Source of the DNA: JAHTBL01 sp038532735
GTDB lineage: Bacteria; Pseudomonadota; Alphaproteobacteria; Rhodobacterales; Rhodobacteraceae
Length of the DNA: 64,000 nt
Reading direction: 5' to 3'
Assembly (NCBI GenBank): GCA_038532735.1
Contig: JBCBAC010000001.1
Location: 124,001 to 188,000, forward strand
The number at the start of each line of letters is the position of its first letter. Position 1 is the stretch's first letter. The notes beneath the pieces were generated by a model. That model ran no database searches. It worked only from the letters and a program-made list of their open reading frames with translations, and was not told the origin of the DNA. Shown here piece after piece: positions 35,870 to 44,280 of the stretch. A program made the position numbers and the translations under genes.

Positions 35870-36571
35870 ATGAGCAACGAGATCGCAAAACTCACCATCA
35901 CTCGACTCAAGCCCGACGGGACCAGTGACGGCACTGATCCGATCACCGTGAAATACGCGCCGCCGGAATTATCCTTCTCGAAGGCCGCACAGTTCGCCGA
36001 TGTGGCGATCCCCGGCCTCGAACAACCCTTGATGCAGTTTGTGCGCGGGGATGCCGAAACGCTGAGCCTTGAGCTGTTTTTCGACAGCACCGAAGGCGGC
36101 ACCGGCAAGGACGCAACCTCCGTGACCGCAGAGGTGCACCAGCTGCACAAGCTCGTCGCGATTTATGGCGAAACGCATATGCCGCCGCTGGTCGAGATCG
36201 CGTGGGGCGACGATTTCCCTGGCCTCGCCATGGGCGAAAGCGAAGAGCCGGAGCGCACGTTCAAAGCGGTCGTGCTGTCCTGCGCGCGGCGCTTCACGCT
36301 CTTCAGCCCCTCGGGCAAGCCGCTGCGTGCCACCGTCACGCTAGCGCTCAAGCAATACACAACGCTGGCCGAGCAGCTAAGCCGGATCAATTACCAATCC
36401 GCCGATCACACGCGGGTGCATGTGGTGCAGGAGGGCGAGACGCTGCCGCTGATCGCCCATGACGCCTATGCCGATGCCAGCAAGTGGCGCGTGATCGCCG
36501 CCCATAACGACCTTGCCGATGTGCGCAGCTTGACGCCCGGCGATCAACTTGAACTCCCACCCTTGGTGTAG
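35870..36571 (+). CDS. Pvc7-like CIS tube/LysM protein
   Basis: This 233-residue protein has an N-terminal CIS-tube-type domain (KYAPPELSFSKAAQFADVAI, MQFVRGDAETLSLELFFDST, GETHMPPLVEIAWGD). A LysM domain (about 180-233) follows: VVQEGETLPLIAHDAYADAS, KWRVIAAHNDL, LTPGDQLELPPL. In Afp/PVC this links the tube layer to the spike hub. The start at ATG 35870 is chosen by the TGAGATGAG junction with DUF5908 rather than 63 nt further up. Confidence 0.88.
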   Translation: MSNEIAKLTITRLKPDGTSDGTDPITVKYAPPELSFSKAAQFADVAIPGLEQPLMQFVRGDAETLSLELFFDSTEGGTGKDATSVTAEVHQLHKLVAIYGETHMPPLVEIAWGDDFPGLAMGESEEPERTFKAVVLSCARRFTLFSPSGKPLRATVTLALKQYTTLAEQLSRINYQSADHTRVHVVQEGETLPLIAHDAYADASKWRVIAAHNDLADVRSLTPGDQLELPPLV

Positions 36572-36574
36572 CCC

Positions 36575-37735
36575 ATGTCCAGTGAAGCCTTTTACAAAGA
36601 CCGTCAGTTCCTGACCCCCGCCTTTCGCATCAAGATCGAAGGGCGCGAGGCTGGGCCAGAACTGGTAGCTGATGTAGCCGAGGTCAGCTTCAACGACGAT
36701 CTGGAGAATATCGACAGCTTCGAGTTCGTGGTGAACGACTGGGACCCGATGGCGCTACGCCCCAAGTATTCATCGCCCTGGGATGAGAATGGCGTGCCGC
36801 TTACACAGCCTGACACGGGCTCTGAAATTCCCAACTTTGAGCCAGGGACAGAGGTGTCGCTGTATTTCGGCTACCTTGAGGATGGCGATCTGCCCTTGGT
36901 GATGACCGGCGAAGTCGTCTCGATTGCGCCGACATTTCCAGCGGGCGGTGCCCCAACCTGCCGCATCCGGGCGCTGAACAAGTTTCTGCGCGGGCTTCAG
37001 AAGATCAGGATCGACACGACTTATGATGGCACCGCGAAAGCCATCGTCGATCAGATGTGCCGCGACAACGCGGTGCAGGTCGAATGGGACCCGGTCGAGG
37101 AAGAAGGCGAAGCGGGCGAACGCGTTGCCGTCGAAGGGTTGCTGTATGACGAGGTCGCCAAGCGCGCGGGCGAATACGGCATGACGTTGAGCGTGCTGCC
37201 GGGCAGCGAGGACAGCCAACCGACGTTGCTGATTTCAAAGCCTGCCGGATCGGACCCGGTTGCAGAGTTTGAATGGGGCCGGACGCTGATTTCCTTCACG
37301 CCCGCCCTATCCACCGCCGGTCAGTTCGCAGGCGTCACCGTGCGCGCAGGCGATCCGGCGGCAGAGGAAGATCAGATCGAAGTCACCAAGACGTGGAGCG
37401 ACATCAACCTCGCCCCAGATGCGTTGGGCCCGACCGGCACGACCGACATCACCACCGGGATCGACGGGCTTTACGAGGTCATCAAACCCTCCACCGTCGA
37501 GACGGAAGCGGATGCGGAACGCGCCGCCCTCGCGCGTCTGACAGAGCTTGCAGGCAACCTGATCACCGGCTCTGGCAGCTCCATCGGATTGCCGCAACTG
37601 CGCGCAGGCACGACCGTCAAGCTGATCGGCCTCGGTGCACGGTTCAGCGGCGTCTACCGCATCACCAAAAGCACCCATGCGCTTGGCGGCTCTGGCTATC
37701 TGACGAATTTCTCTGCCCGCAAGGAGGTGCTGTGA
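36575..37735 (+). CDS. gpD/gp27-like hub protein (late control D family)
   Basis: The 386-residue protein starts PAFRIKIEGREA, with DDLENIDSFEFVVNDWDP and FEPGTEVSLYFGYLEDGDLP, the hub domain of P2 gpD/T4 gp27. Later blocks RIRALNKFLRGLQ, TTYDGTAKAIVDQMC and YGMTLSVLPG match the family, and SLGGSGYLTNFSARKEVL-type ends (ALGGSGYLTNFSA) are typical. In Afp/PVC the homologous region is the N-terminal half of the spike protein Afp8. Here it is a separate gene with a TGATG overlap to the gpV-like gene. Confidence 0.9.
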   Translation: MSSEAFYKDRQFLTPAFRIKIEGREAGPELVADVAEVSFNDDLENIDSFEFVVNDWDPMALRPKYSSPWDENGVPLTQPDTGSEIPNFEPGTEVSLYFGYLEDGDLPLVMTGEVVSIAPTFPAGGAPTCRIRALNKFLRGLQKIRIDTTYDGTAKAIVDQMCRDNAVQVEWDPVEEEGEAGERVAVEGLLYDEVAKRAGEYGMTLSVLPGSEDSQPTLLISKPAGSDPVAEFEWGRTLISFTPALSTAGQFAGVTVRAGDPAAEEDQIEVTKTWSDINLAPDALGPTGTTDITTGIDGLYEVIKPSTVETEADAERAALARLTELAGNLITGSGSSIGLPQLRAGTTVKLIGLGARFSGVYRITKSTHALGGSGYLTNFSARKEVL

Positions 37736-38220
37736 TGACCACGCTGACCCCATCGCTTGTTCTGGGCCGTGTGATCGAGGCCGAGGAAACCGTTGAGGGC
37801 CTGAAAGCCCGCGTGAAGCGGCTTGATCAAGGCGGCGATATCGAGAGCGACTGGATGCAGGTCGCCATGCCCATGGCCAGTGCCGAGGGCGGCATGTCGT
37901 TCCTGCCTTACGCCAGTGATGAAGACGGCGACATGGCCGTGATCGGTCAATATGGCGCAAAGCCTGTGATCCTTGGGTTCATCTACGGCAAGAAACAGGC
38001 CGTCCCCACGGACAAACCCGAAGAGCTGACGATCCTGTCGCGTAAGAAAAACAAGCTGGTCATGACCGACACCGATGAGGGTGGCATCTTGCTGGAGGAC
38101 ATGCATGGCAACAGGATCGAGATGGGCAAGGAGGGGATCAAGATCACCTCTGACAAGGACATCACCGTGGAAGCTGGCGGCACGGCCTTCGTCAAAGGCA
38201 CAACGGTGGAGCTGAACTGA
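37735..38220 (+). CDS. gpV/gp5-type baseplate spike protein
   Basis: This 161-residue protein has an OB-fold (VLGRVIEAEETVEGLKARVK, DWMQVAMPMASAEGG, GDMAVIGQYGAKPVILGFIY) and a short beta-helix tip (KLVMTDTDEGGILLEDMHG, NRIEMGKEGIKI, FVKGTTVELN). This is the P2 gpV / VgrG-core spike. It is the second half of the Afp8 function, on its own gene. Start chosen at ATG 37735 with AAGGAGG 7-12 nt upstream and TGATG coupling; a longer frame upstream would overlap the hub gene. Confidence 0.9.
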   Translation: MTTLTPSLVLGRVIEAEETVEGLKARVKRLDQGGDIESDWMQVAMPMASAEGGMSFLPYASDEDGDMAVIGQYGAKPVILGFIYGKKQAVPTDKPEELTILSRKKNKLVMTDTDEGGILLEDMHGNRIEMGKEGIKITSDKDITVEAGGTAFVKGTTVELN

Positions 38221-39128
38221 TGCAGATCACGGTTCCCGATCCCGACCGCTACGCTGCTGCTTTTCTGGTCAGTGCGCTTCCGAATGAAACGCTGGCAACA
38301 GTCGTCGTGAAGCAAAGCTTCGATCTGGTGCTTCAGGGCGACGGCACTCATAACCTTGTCCCGCTCGCCGACGCTGCAGAGCACGCGATTGCCTTTGAAG
38401 ACACCGTGGCAACGATCACCAATACGGACGACGATGTCATCGGCTACCGGCCCATCATGGAGGCAGATACCGCCCCCAAAAAGTCCCACACGGATATCGC
38501 TGTTCTTGGCCTTGGGTCTTCCGGCTCTGGCGGGGCTGTGCATGTGGATGGCGCAGTGTGGATGGTTCGTCAAACGCGCAGCTATACCGATGACAAGGAC
38601 GCTATCGAGAACCTGTTTGGGTTCCAGGCCAAAGGTTCTAACACGCGAGGGATCGGGAGTGTTGTCTCAAACAGTTTTCCCGATTTGCCGCTTCCGGAAG
38701 GCACGGCCCTTACACCTGCTGAAACACAAGCCATCGCCGATGCGCAAATTGCTTGGCGTCCTCAATACACCTCGCATTTCAACAATTTCCATCGCCGTGG
38801 CGACGGATTCAGTTTCTTTGGCAGCGGTCCGGCGCTGAGCAGCAATCAACTGATTGAGGTGTTCCAGACGCCCGATGCGTCTGACACGCCAAAGCGGTAT
38901 CTGCTGCCCGATCTGTCACTCAAGGCGCGCTACAGATTTCATTCGGGTCATTGCCCCGACAAGCCCCATCGCTGGGCCTTTGTCTGGCTGAATGCGGTGG
39001 AGGCGGACACGATTGTCTTCGATATTCCGAACGCGCGCGCCTTTGTCTTGTGGCGTGCAAGCTGGCCTTTCACCGATCAGCCCGCAGACGCCTATCGGCA
39101 AATCGAAATCCTAAAGGCGGTGGCGTGA
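38220..39128 (+). CDS. DUF2169-family protein, probable tip loader/adaptor
   Basis: This 302-residue protein has the DUF2169 pattern: VVVKQSFDLVLQGDG, ADTAPKKSHTDIAVLG, DGAVWMVRQTRSYT, and HFNNFHRRGDGFSF. DUF2169 proteins are known from type VI secretion loci, where they sit next to PAAR/DUF4150 proteins and help load the tip or effector. They are not part of Afp or PVC. It starts at TGATG with the spike gene and ends at TGATG with the PAAR-like gene, so the three are a unit. Role here is by family analogy. Confidence 0.75.
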   Translation: MQITVPDPDRYAAAFLVSALPNETLATVVVKQSFDLVLQGDGTHNLVPLADAAEHAIAFEDTVATITNTDDDVIGYRPIMEADTAPKKSHTDIAVLGLGSSGSGGAVHVDGAVWMVRQTRSYTDDKDAIENLFGFQAKGSNTRGIGSVVSNSFPDLPLPEGTALTPAETQAIADAQIAWRPQYTSHFNNFHRRGDGFSFFGSGPALSSNQLIEVFQTPDASDTPKRYLLPDLSLKARYRFHSGHCPDKPHRWAFVWLNAVEADTIVFDIPNARAFVLWRASWPFTDQPADAYRQIEILKAVA

Positions 39129-39517
39129 TGGGTAAGCCAATCGCCAGAACCGACGGCATCTGTTTCGCGTTTCCCGACGTGTGCCTGACCCCGACGCCAA
39201 CCGGCGAAGTGCCGATCCCTTATCCGAACATCGCGCAACTCTCGGACGCCACCGGCGCGGAAAGCGTCAACGCAGGCGGCAAGCCGGTCATCATCGAGAC
39301 AGACGAAATCGCAAGCTCGACCGGGGGCGAACCCGGCTCAAGCGGCGGCGTTCAGAACGGCGCGCATCTGGCCGCGACCACATTCACCAGCGCCTCAGGC
39401 AGCGTGAAGGCCAATGGCGAATTCATCGTCCGCCAGTTCGACACAACCGACCAGAACGACGGCAACGCCGTGGGTCAGGTCATGGTCGGCTTTTCGACTG
39501 TCATGGTGGGGGATTAA
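39128..39517 (+). CDS. DUF4150 PAAR-like tip protein
   Basis: The 129-residue protein has FAFPDVCLTPTPTGEVPIPY, PNIAQLSDATGAESVNAGGK and GAHLAATTFTSASGSVKANG, matching the PAAR-like DUF4150 family that sharpens the spike tip in type VI secretion. In Afp/PVC the tip is the different Pvc10 PAAR protein. Start at ATG 39128 by overlap with the DUF2169 gene; further in-frame starts upstream overlap that gene. DUF4150 proteins often carry effectors, but no extra domain is attached here. Confidence 0.8.
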   Translation: MGKPIARTDGICFAFPDVCLTPTPTGEVPIPYPNIAQLSDATGAESVNAGGKPVIIETDEIASSTGGEPGSSGGVQNGAHLAATTFTSASGSVKANGEFIVRQFDTTDQNDGNAVGQVMVGFSTVMVGD

Positions 39518-39520
39518 CCG

Positions 39521-39916
39521 ATGAGCGCAACATTGGGACAAGGTTGGAAATGGCCGATCCGCGTGGACGGGCGCGGCGGGCTTGGTTGGTCAGAAGGCGA
39601 GCAATCGGTGCAGGAGGCGATCTGGCTGATCCTATCGACGCCCAAACGCTCGCGCATCATGGAGCCGGATTTCGGCTGCGGGCTGCACGACTATGTGTTC
39701 GCCCCCAACAACCCCGGCACCCGCGCGCAGATCGAGACCGAAGTGCGCAGCGCCCTGACCCGGTTCGAGCACCGCATTGATGTGCTCAAAGTGTCCGCCA
39801 CCGCCAATGCCGACGCGCCGAACATGCTTTTGATTCAAGTCGATTACCGCATTCGGGCCAACAACATGGCCCTCAATATTGTCTACCCCTTCTACATCAA
39901 CGAAGGGCCTAAATAG
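39521..39916 (+). CDS. gp25-like baseplate wedge protein
   Basis: This 131-residue protein has the GPW/gp25 (lysozyme-like) family signature: SVQEAIWLILSTPKRSR, IMEPDFGCGLHDYVFAPNNP and FEHRIDVLKV. It is Pvc9/Afp9-like and joins sheath to baseplate. Two bases separate it from the preceding stop. Confidence 0.92.
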   Translation: MSATLGQGWKWPIRVDGRGGLGWSEGEQSVQEAIWLILSTPKRSRIMEPDFGCGLHDYVFAPNNPGTRAQIETEVRSALTRFEHRIDVLKVSATANADAPNMLLIQVDYRIRANNMALNIVYPFYINEGPK

Positions 39917-39926
39917 AGGCCGCCTT

Positions 39927-42317
39927 ATGTCATTACCTGCGCCCAAGCTCGACAGCCGCACCTTTAAGGACCTCGTGGACGAGGCCCGCGAACGCATTCC
40001 GCGCTACACGCCGGAATGGACCAATCTGAATGACAGCGATCCCGGCATGACGCTGGTCAAACTGCATGCCTGGATGTCCGAGACGATTCTCTATGAGCTG
40101 AACCGCGTTCCTGATCTGAACTACATCAAGTTCCTCGATCTGATCGGCATCAAGCCGCGCCCGCCAGAGCCTGCCCGCGCCGAGATCACCTTTACGCTCG
40201 ATGCGCTTTCAAAGCCTACTGATCCGCTAGTCGTGCCTGTGCCGATGGGTGCAAAACTCGCTGTCGACGATCCCGATCTGCCCGTCGAAGTCACATTTGA
40301 GACAGACCGTTCGCTGGTCGCGCACAATGCAGCCGTCGGAATGATCGTGACCGCTCCCAAGGGCATCGACGGCAAACGGCAATTGATGACGCGCTATGAT
40401 GAAACGGTCGAATTGCTTGGTCCCTTCGCGCCATTTGATGAGAGCACCCCAGCGCGTGGTGCGATGTATCTGGGCTTGTTGGTACGCCCCAAGCTGGACG
40501 GTGCGCCGGATACATTCCTGCAGGATACGCTGACGGCCGGGCCGCTTGATCTTTATTTCGACGGGACGGATATCTACGACGCGATCCCCGATGGCGAAGG
40601 CGGCGTGACGCCTTTTGAGGGACCCGTCCTGACGAAGTGCCAGCGCGAAGACGCTGTCTCCTCCAAGATCGAGTGGCAGGTCTGGACGGGGACAGGGACG
40701 CCGCCGGAGACTTTTCCGCAAGACGCCTCGAACAGTGGCTGGACGACCCTTTCGCTGTCACGCGATGACACTAACGGGCTGACACGCTCCGGTCATGTGG
40801 TTCTGGAAATTCCGCGAGGGGCAGTGCCGCTTTCGCCCAACGCGTTGTCGTCCGGTTTCTGGGCAGATTTCGGTGGGCGGCGTCCGCCGCAAACCAAGGC
40901 TGATCTGTTGGATGCGATTGCGGATCTGGGCAAACCGCTTCTGGACGGTCTCAGCGATGACATCTGGGCCAAGATGGGCGTCACGGATGTCGATCTGCTC
41001 GCGGCTTGTAACGGCACCCCGCAACAGGCCGAGACCGCTTTGTCCCCGGCCAGTGTCACGCTCACACCGCAGAATGTGAGCCAGACCGACTGGGTCGAAG
41101 CGCATCCCGATTTCGTCGCAGACCTGCCGATTGCCGCCGATGAGTTTCGCCCGATGTATTGGCTGCGCGCCCGGCTCAAATCCACGATCACGGAGGACGA
41201 TATCCCGCCCGCGATCCTGCAGGATTTGCGGCTGAACACTGTGCCCTCCACCCAGGCTGCCACGCAACTGGACGAGCGTCTGGGCAGCGCCACCGGGCGT
41301 CCATCCGAGCAATTCACGCTCTCCAAAGCGCCGGTTCTCATTGAGCCACAAACAGGCCTTCCCGCGCTGGAACTGACGGTTGGTGAAACTTCCGGTACCC
41401 CTTGGCAGCGGGTGGAGGATTTCTATAAATCCGGCCCCGCCGATCCGCATTACATTCTTGATCCGGCCAAGGGCACGGTGACCTTCGGCGACGGGCGGCG
41501 CGGGCAAATTCCGGTGGCAGGTCAAGCGATCACCGCCACGCGCTATCGCACCGGGGGCGGCAGCATCGGCAATGTGCGCGCCGGGGTCATCAGCAAGATC
41601 AAAGGCAAGATCCGACTGGTCAAATCCGCTGTGAACAAGGGCGATGCCCATGGTGGCTCCGACGGGGATGATCTGGAAAGCGTCAAGTTGCGCGCGCCCC
41701 ATGATCTGCGCCATCGCGATCGCGCCGTCAGCGCGCAGGACTTTGCTGATCTGGCTTTGGAAACACCCGGTGTGAACCTGCACAAAGCCTATGCGCTGGC
41801 AGGTAAAGTCCCGAATGGTGATGGCACGTTTGACGACAAGCCCGGTGCCGTGTCGCTTGTCGTTCTGCCAAAGGGCGATGACCCCGCGCCACAGCCCACG
41901 ATCGCTCAAACCCGCGCGATCTGTGCCTATCTGGAGCCGCGCCGCCTCATCACGACTGAGCTATATGTGACCAACCCGGTCTACACCCGCGTCGCCCGTA
42001 TTCAGGGCGATCTGACCGTGCGCATCGGCTACGATCTGGGCGCCGTGAGCGAAGCGGTTTACGCAGCCCTGCTGGACTTCATGCACCCGATCAAGGGCGG
42101 CATCGATGGCACCGGCTGGGGCTTTGGCGAAGATATCTATCACGGTGATCTTTACGATCTGATGCTGGGCACAGAAGGGGTGCGGCGCGTCACCGGGCTG
42201 GGCGTTCAGCTGGAAGGCCAGGGCCTGGTGACGGCCCGTGATTTCAACACGCTTAAGGACGGGCATCTGCCGCAGCTAGAGCGCGACGCAATCGCCTTGG
42301 TGGCGCGCTATGAATAA
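39927..42317 (+). CDS. baseplate J-like protein (gp6, Pvc11-like)
   Basis: This 796-residue wedge protein has the N-terminal block TPEWTNLNDSDPGMTLVKLH, AWMSETILYELNRVPDLNYI and KFLDLIGIKPRPP, common to Afp11/PVC11 homologues. The C-terminal baseplate J domain follows (GTVTFGDGRRGQIPVAGQAI, RDRAVSAQDFADLALETPGV, YTRVARIQGDLTVRIGYDLG, GWGFGEDIYHGDLYDLMLG). It assembles the wedges around the hub. Start at ATG 39927 with GAGG 7 nt upstream; extension overlaps the gp25 gene. It overlaps the next gene by 8 nt. Confidence 0.93.
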   Translation: MSLPAPKLDSRTFKDLVDEARERIPRYTPEWTNLNDSDPGMTLVKLHAWMSETILYELNRVPDLNYIKFLDLIGIKPRPPEPARAEITFTLDALSKPTDPLVVPVPMGAKLAVDDPDLPVEVTFETDRSLVAHNAAVGMIVTAPKGIDGKRQLMTRYDETVELLGPFAPFDESTPARGAMYLGLLVRPKLDGAPDTFLQDTLTAGPLDLYFDGTDIYDAIPDGEGGVTPFEGPVLTKCQREDAVSSKIEWQVWTGTGTPPETFPQDASNSGWTTLSLSRDDTNGLTRSGHVVLEIPRGAVPLSPNALSSGFWADFGGRRPPQTKADLLDAIADLGKPLLDGLSDDIWAKMGVTDVDLLAACNGTPQQAETALSPASVTLTPQNVSQTDWVEAHPDFVADLPIAADEFRPMYWLRARLKSTITEDDIPPAILQDLRLNTVPSTQAATQLDERLGSATGRPSEQFTLSKAPVLIEPQTGLPALELTVGETSGTPWQRVEDFYKSGPADPHYILDPAKGTVTFGDGRRGQIPVAGQAITATRYRTGGGSIGNVRAGVISKIKGKIRLVKSAVNKGDAHGGSDGDDLESVKLRAPHDLRHRDRAVSAQDFADLALETPGVNLHKAYALAGKVPNGDGTFDDKPGAVSLVVLPKGDDPAPQPTIAQTRAICAYLEPRRLITTELYVTNPVYTRVARIQGDLTVRIGYDLGAVSEAVYAALLDFMHPIKGGIDGTGWGFGEDIYHGDLYDLMLGTEGVRRVTGLGVQLEGQGLVTARDFNTLKDGHLPQLERDAIALVARYE

Positions 42318-44280
42318 GCCGATCCGCCCCACGATCGCGCCTTTTTTGCGCTTTAGCCCGGCCATCGGCTGGCCGCTGGAGAATGCGCAACCGGGCGTGC
42401 CGGATATCAGCAACACCCTGCGGCTCAACATCGCGGGGCAGCAGCCGATTTCGGTGACGGAGCCCTTTGGCAGCTTCGGCGGACGCACCTTGCCGCGCGG
42501 GCTCGATATCCACTCCGAGGGCCGGGTGTTTCTGGCCGATCCAGAGGCGCGCGTCATCCTGACTAGGCAAGTCGATGCGCTTGACCAGCTGACGCCGCTG
42601 TGGCCCGCGCGCCCTCTGCCGAATGAGGCTGACCCCTATACGCTGGTCGCCCCGACAGATGTGGCCGTTGCCCCGACTGGAGACCTCGTGATCGTGGATC
42701 AGGGGGCGGGCCGCGTCTTAGTGATGGCATACCCAACCGCGTATTTGCGCCATGTGATCGAGGTGGACGGGAGCCCCATCGCAGTCGGCTTCGACCCCCA
42801 AGGTCGCGCCTATATTCTACGGCAAGAGGCGGGCGATCTGCTGCGGTTCGACACGAATTGGCGGCTTGATCCTAGCTTTCCGAAACGCGCAATCACCTTC
42901 AACCAACCCCGCGCTCTGGCGATGCCAAACGGATGTGCCGAGGACTGCACCTGTGGTTGCGAATGCGATAGCATCGCGGCCCCCGAACCACTGGCCTATG
43001 TGCTCGATAGCACGGGGCTGTACGGCGTGCTGCCCAATGGCCGGACGGAAGCGATGGATCGCCTTCCTGACACTCGCTTTGCCCGCCCCGCCCTCCGCAG
43101 GATCAGCGCCACGACGCTGCTCTACAACGACCCGCACTATCCGGGTCATGAACCGCTCAAACTGCACGGGCTAACGCTTTCCAAAGACGGGCGGCACCTA
43201 CCCTCGGGCCAGCCGATCCTTGCCCTGCCTGACCGGCTTGAAGTGCCGCGCTATGGGCAAATCACGACCCAAGCGCTCGACAGTCAAAAGACAGGGTTCG
43301 TCTGGGACCGCATCGCGCTGGATGTGCAAATGCCCATCGGATCGCGCCTGCTGATCCGCACGATGACAAGCGACAGCCTGATCGAAGACGACCGCCTCGA
43401 CAGCTTCGTCGCCAACCCCTGGTCAGACCCGTTGGAGATTACGCCGACGACCACACCCGAGGTGCTGATCCAAAGCGCGCCGGGGCGCTATCTATGGCTG
43501 CGGATCGAGATGTTTGGCGATGGCGAAACCTCTCCAGAATTGGCCGAGATCGACATTTACGGGCCGCGCCGCAGCAGTCTGAACGACCTGCCCGCCAGCT
43601 TGCGGCAGGACCCCGAAAGTGCGGCCTTCCTTGATCGCTACCTCAGCTATTTCGACACGATCTTTTCCGAGATCACCGCCCAGACCCGCGGCATCGCGCA
43701 GCTTTTCGATGCCCAAGCCGTGCCGGACGAGTTTCTGTCCTGGCTCGGCTCATGGTTCGATCTGCAGTTTTTCGCCAACTGGCCGGAAGAAACGCGGCGC
43801 ACCGTGCTGCGTCAGGCCATCGCCTATTACCGCATTCGTGGCACCGTCTCCGGCTTGCAGCAAATCCTGCGCTGGCACACTGGGTTGCCCGCGCCCCTGC
43901 CGCAGGTGATCGAACATTTTCGGCTGCCGTCCGAAGGGCTGGCCGTCGGGGGTGCCGCTCTCGCTATGCCTGACACGGCCCACCGCTTTACTATCGTGAT
44001 CCCGGCCAGTGCGGTGCGCACCGAAGACGCAGATCGCCAGATCAGACGCCTGATCGACGCGTCGATCCCGGCGCATACCTCCTACGATATTCGGCTTGTC
44101 TATCCCGGCCTTTCGGTCGGTCAGCAATCCATGATCGGCGTCGATACGCTGCTGGGATCTCTCGACGCGCCTGCCTTGGGCGACGGCCAACTGGGCGGCA
44201 CTTTTTCAACTGATGGGCCTCTGAAATCCGGCCCGCTCTCATTCCAACCCAACCCGACACGGGGGACCTGTTCATGCTAG
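42310..44280 (+). CDS. tail protein I-like baseplate protein with N-terminal propeller
   Basis: In this 656-residue protein residues about 30-350 form NHL-like repeats (GLDIHSEGRVFLADPEARVI, TDVAVAPTGDLVIVDQGAGR, AVGFDPQGRAYILRQEAG), with a Cys cluster CAEDCTCGCECDS near 208-220. Residues about 426-560 are a tail protein I / TIGR02242-like domain (PASLRQDPESAAFLDRYLSY, FLSWLGSWFDLQF, RTVLRQAIAYYRIRGTVSGL). It fills the Pvc12 (wedge) place. It ends in CSC. Fusion with a propeller is unusual for Afp/PVC. Confidence 0.85.
   Translation: MNKPIRPTIAPFLRFSPAIGWPLENAQPGVPDISNTLRLNIAGQQPISVTEPFGSFGGRTLPRGLDIHSEGRVFLADPEARVILTRQVDALDQLTPLWPARPLPNEADPYTLVAPTDVAVAPTGDLVIVDQGAGRVLVMAYPTAYLRHVIEVDGSPIAVGFDPQGRAYILRQEAGDLLRFDTNWRLDPSFPKRAITFNQPRALAMPNGCAEDCTCGCECDSIAAPEPLAYVLDSTGLYGVLPNGRTEAMDRLPDTRFARPALRRISATTLLYNDPHYPGHEPLKLHGLTLSKDGRHLPSGQPILALPDRLEVPRYGQITTQALDSQKTGFVWDRIALDVQMPIGSRLLIRTMTSDSLIEDDRLDSFVANPWSDPLEITPTTTPEVLIQSAPGRYLWLRIEMFGDGETSPELAEIDIYGPRRSSLNDLPASLRQDPESAAFLDRYLSYFDTIFSEITAQTRGIAQLFDAQAVPDEFLSWLGSWFDLQFFANWPEETRRTVLRQAIAYYRIRGTVSGLQQILRWHTGLPAPLPQVIEHFRLPSEGLAVGGAALAMPDTAHRFTIVIPASAVRTEDADRQIRRLIDASIPAHTSYDIRLVYPGLSVGQQSMIGVDTLLGSLDAPALGDGQLGGTFSTDGPLKSGPLSFQPNPTRGTCSC

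Noticed and set aside
40758..41909. 383-residue minus-strand frame inside the baseplate J gene
   Set aside because: Shadow of a well-supported baseplate gene; no family pattern.
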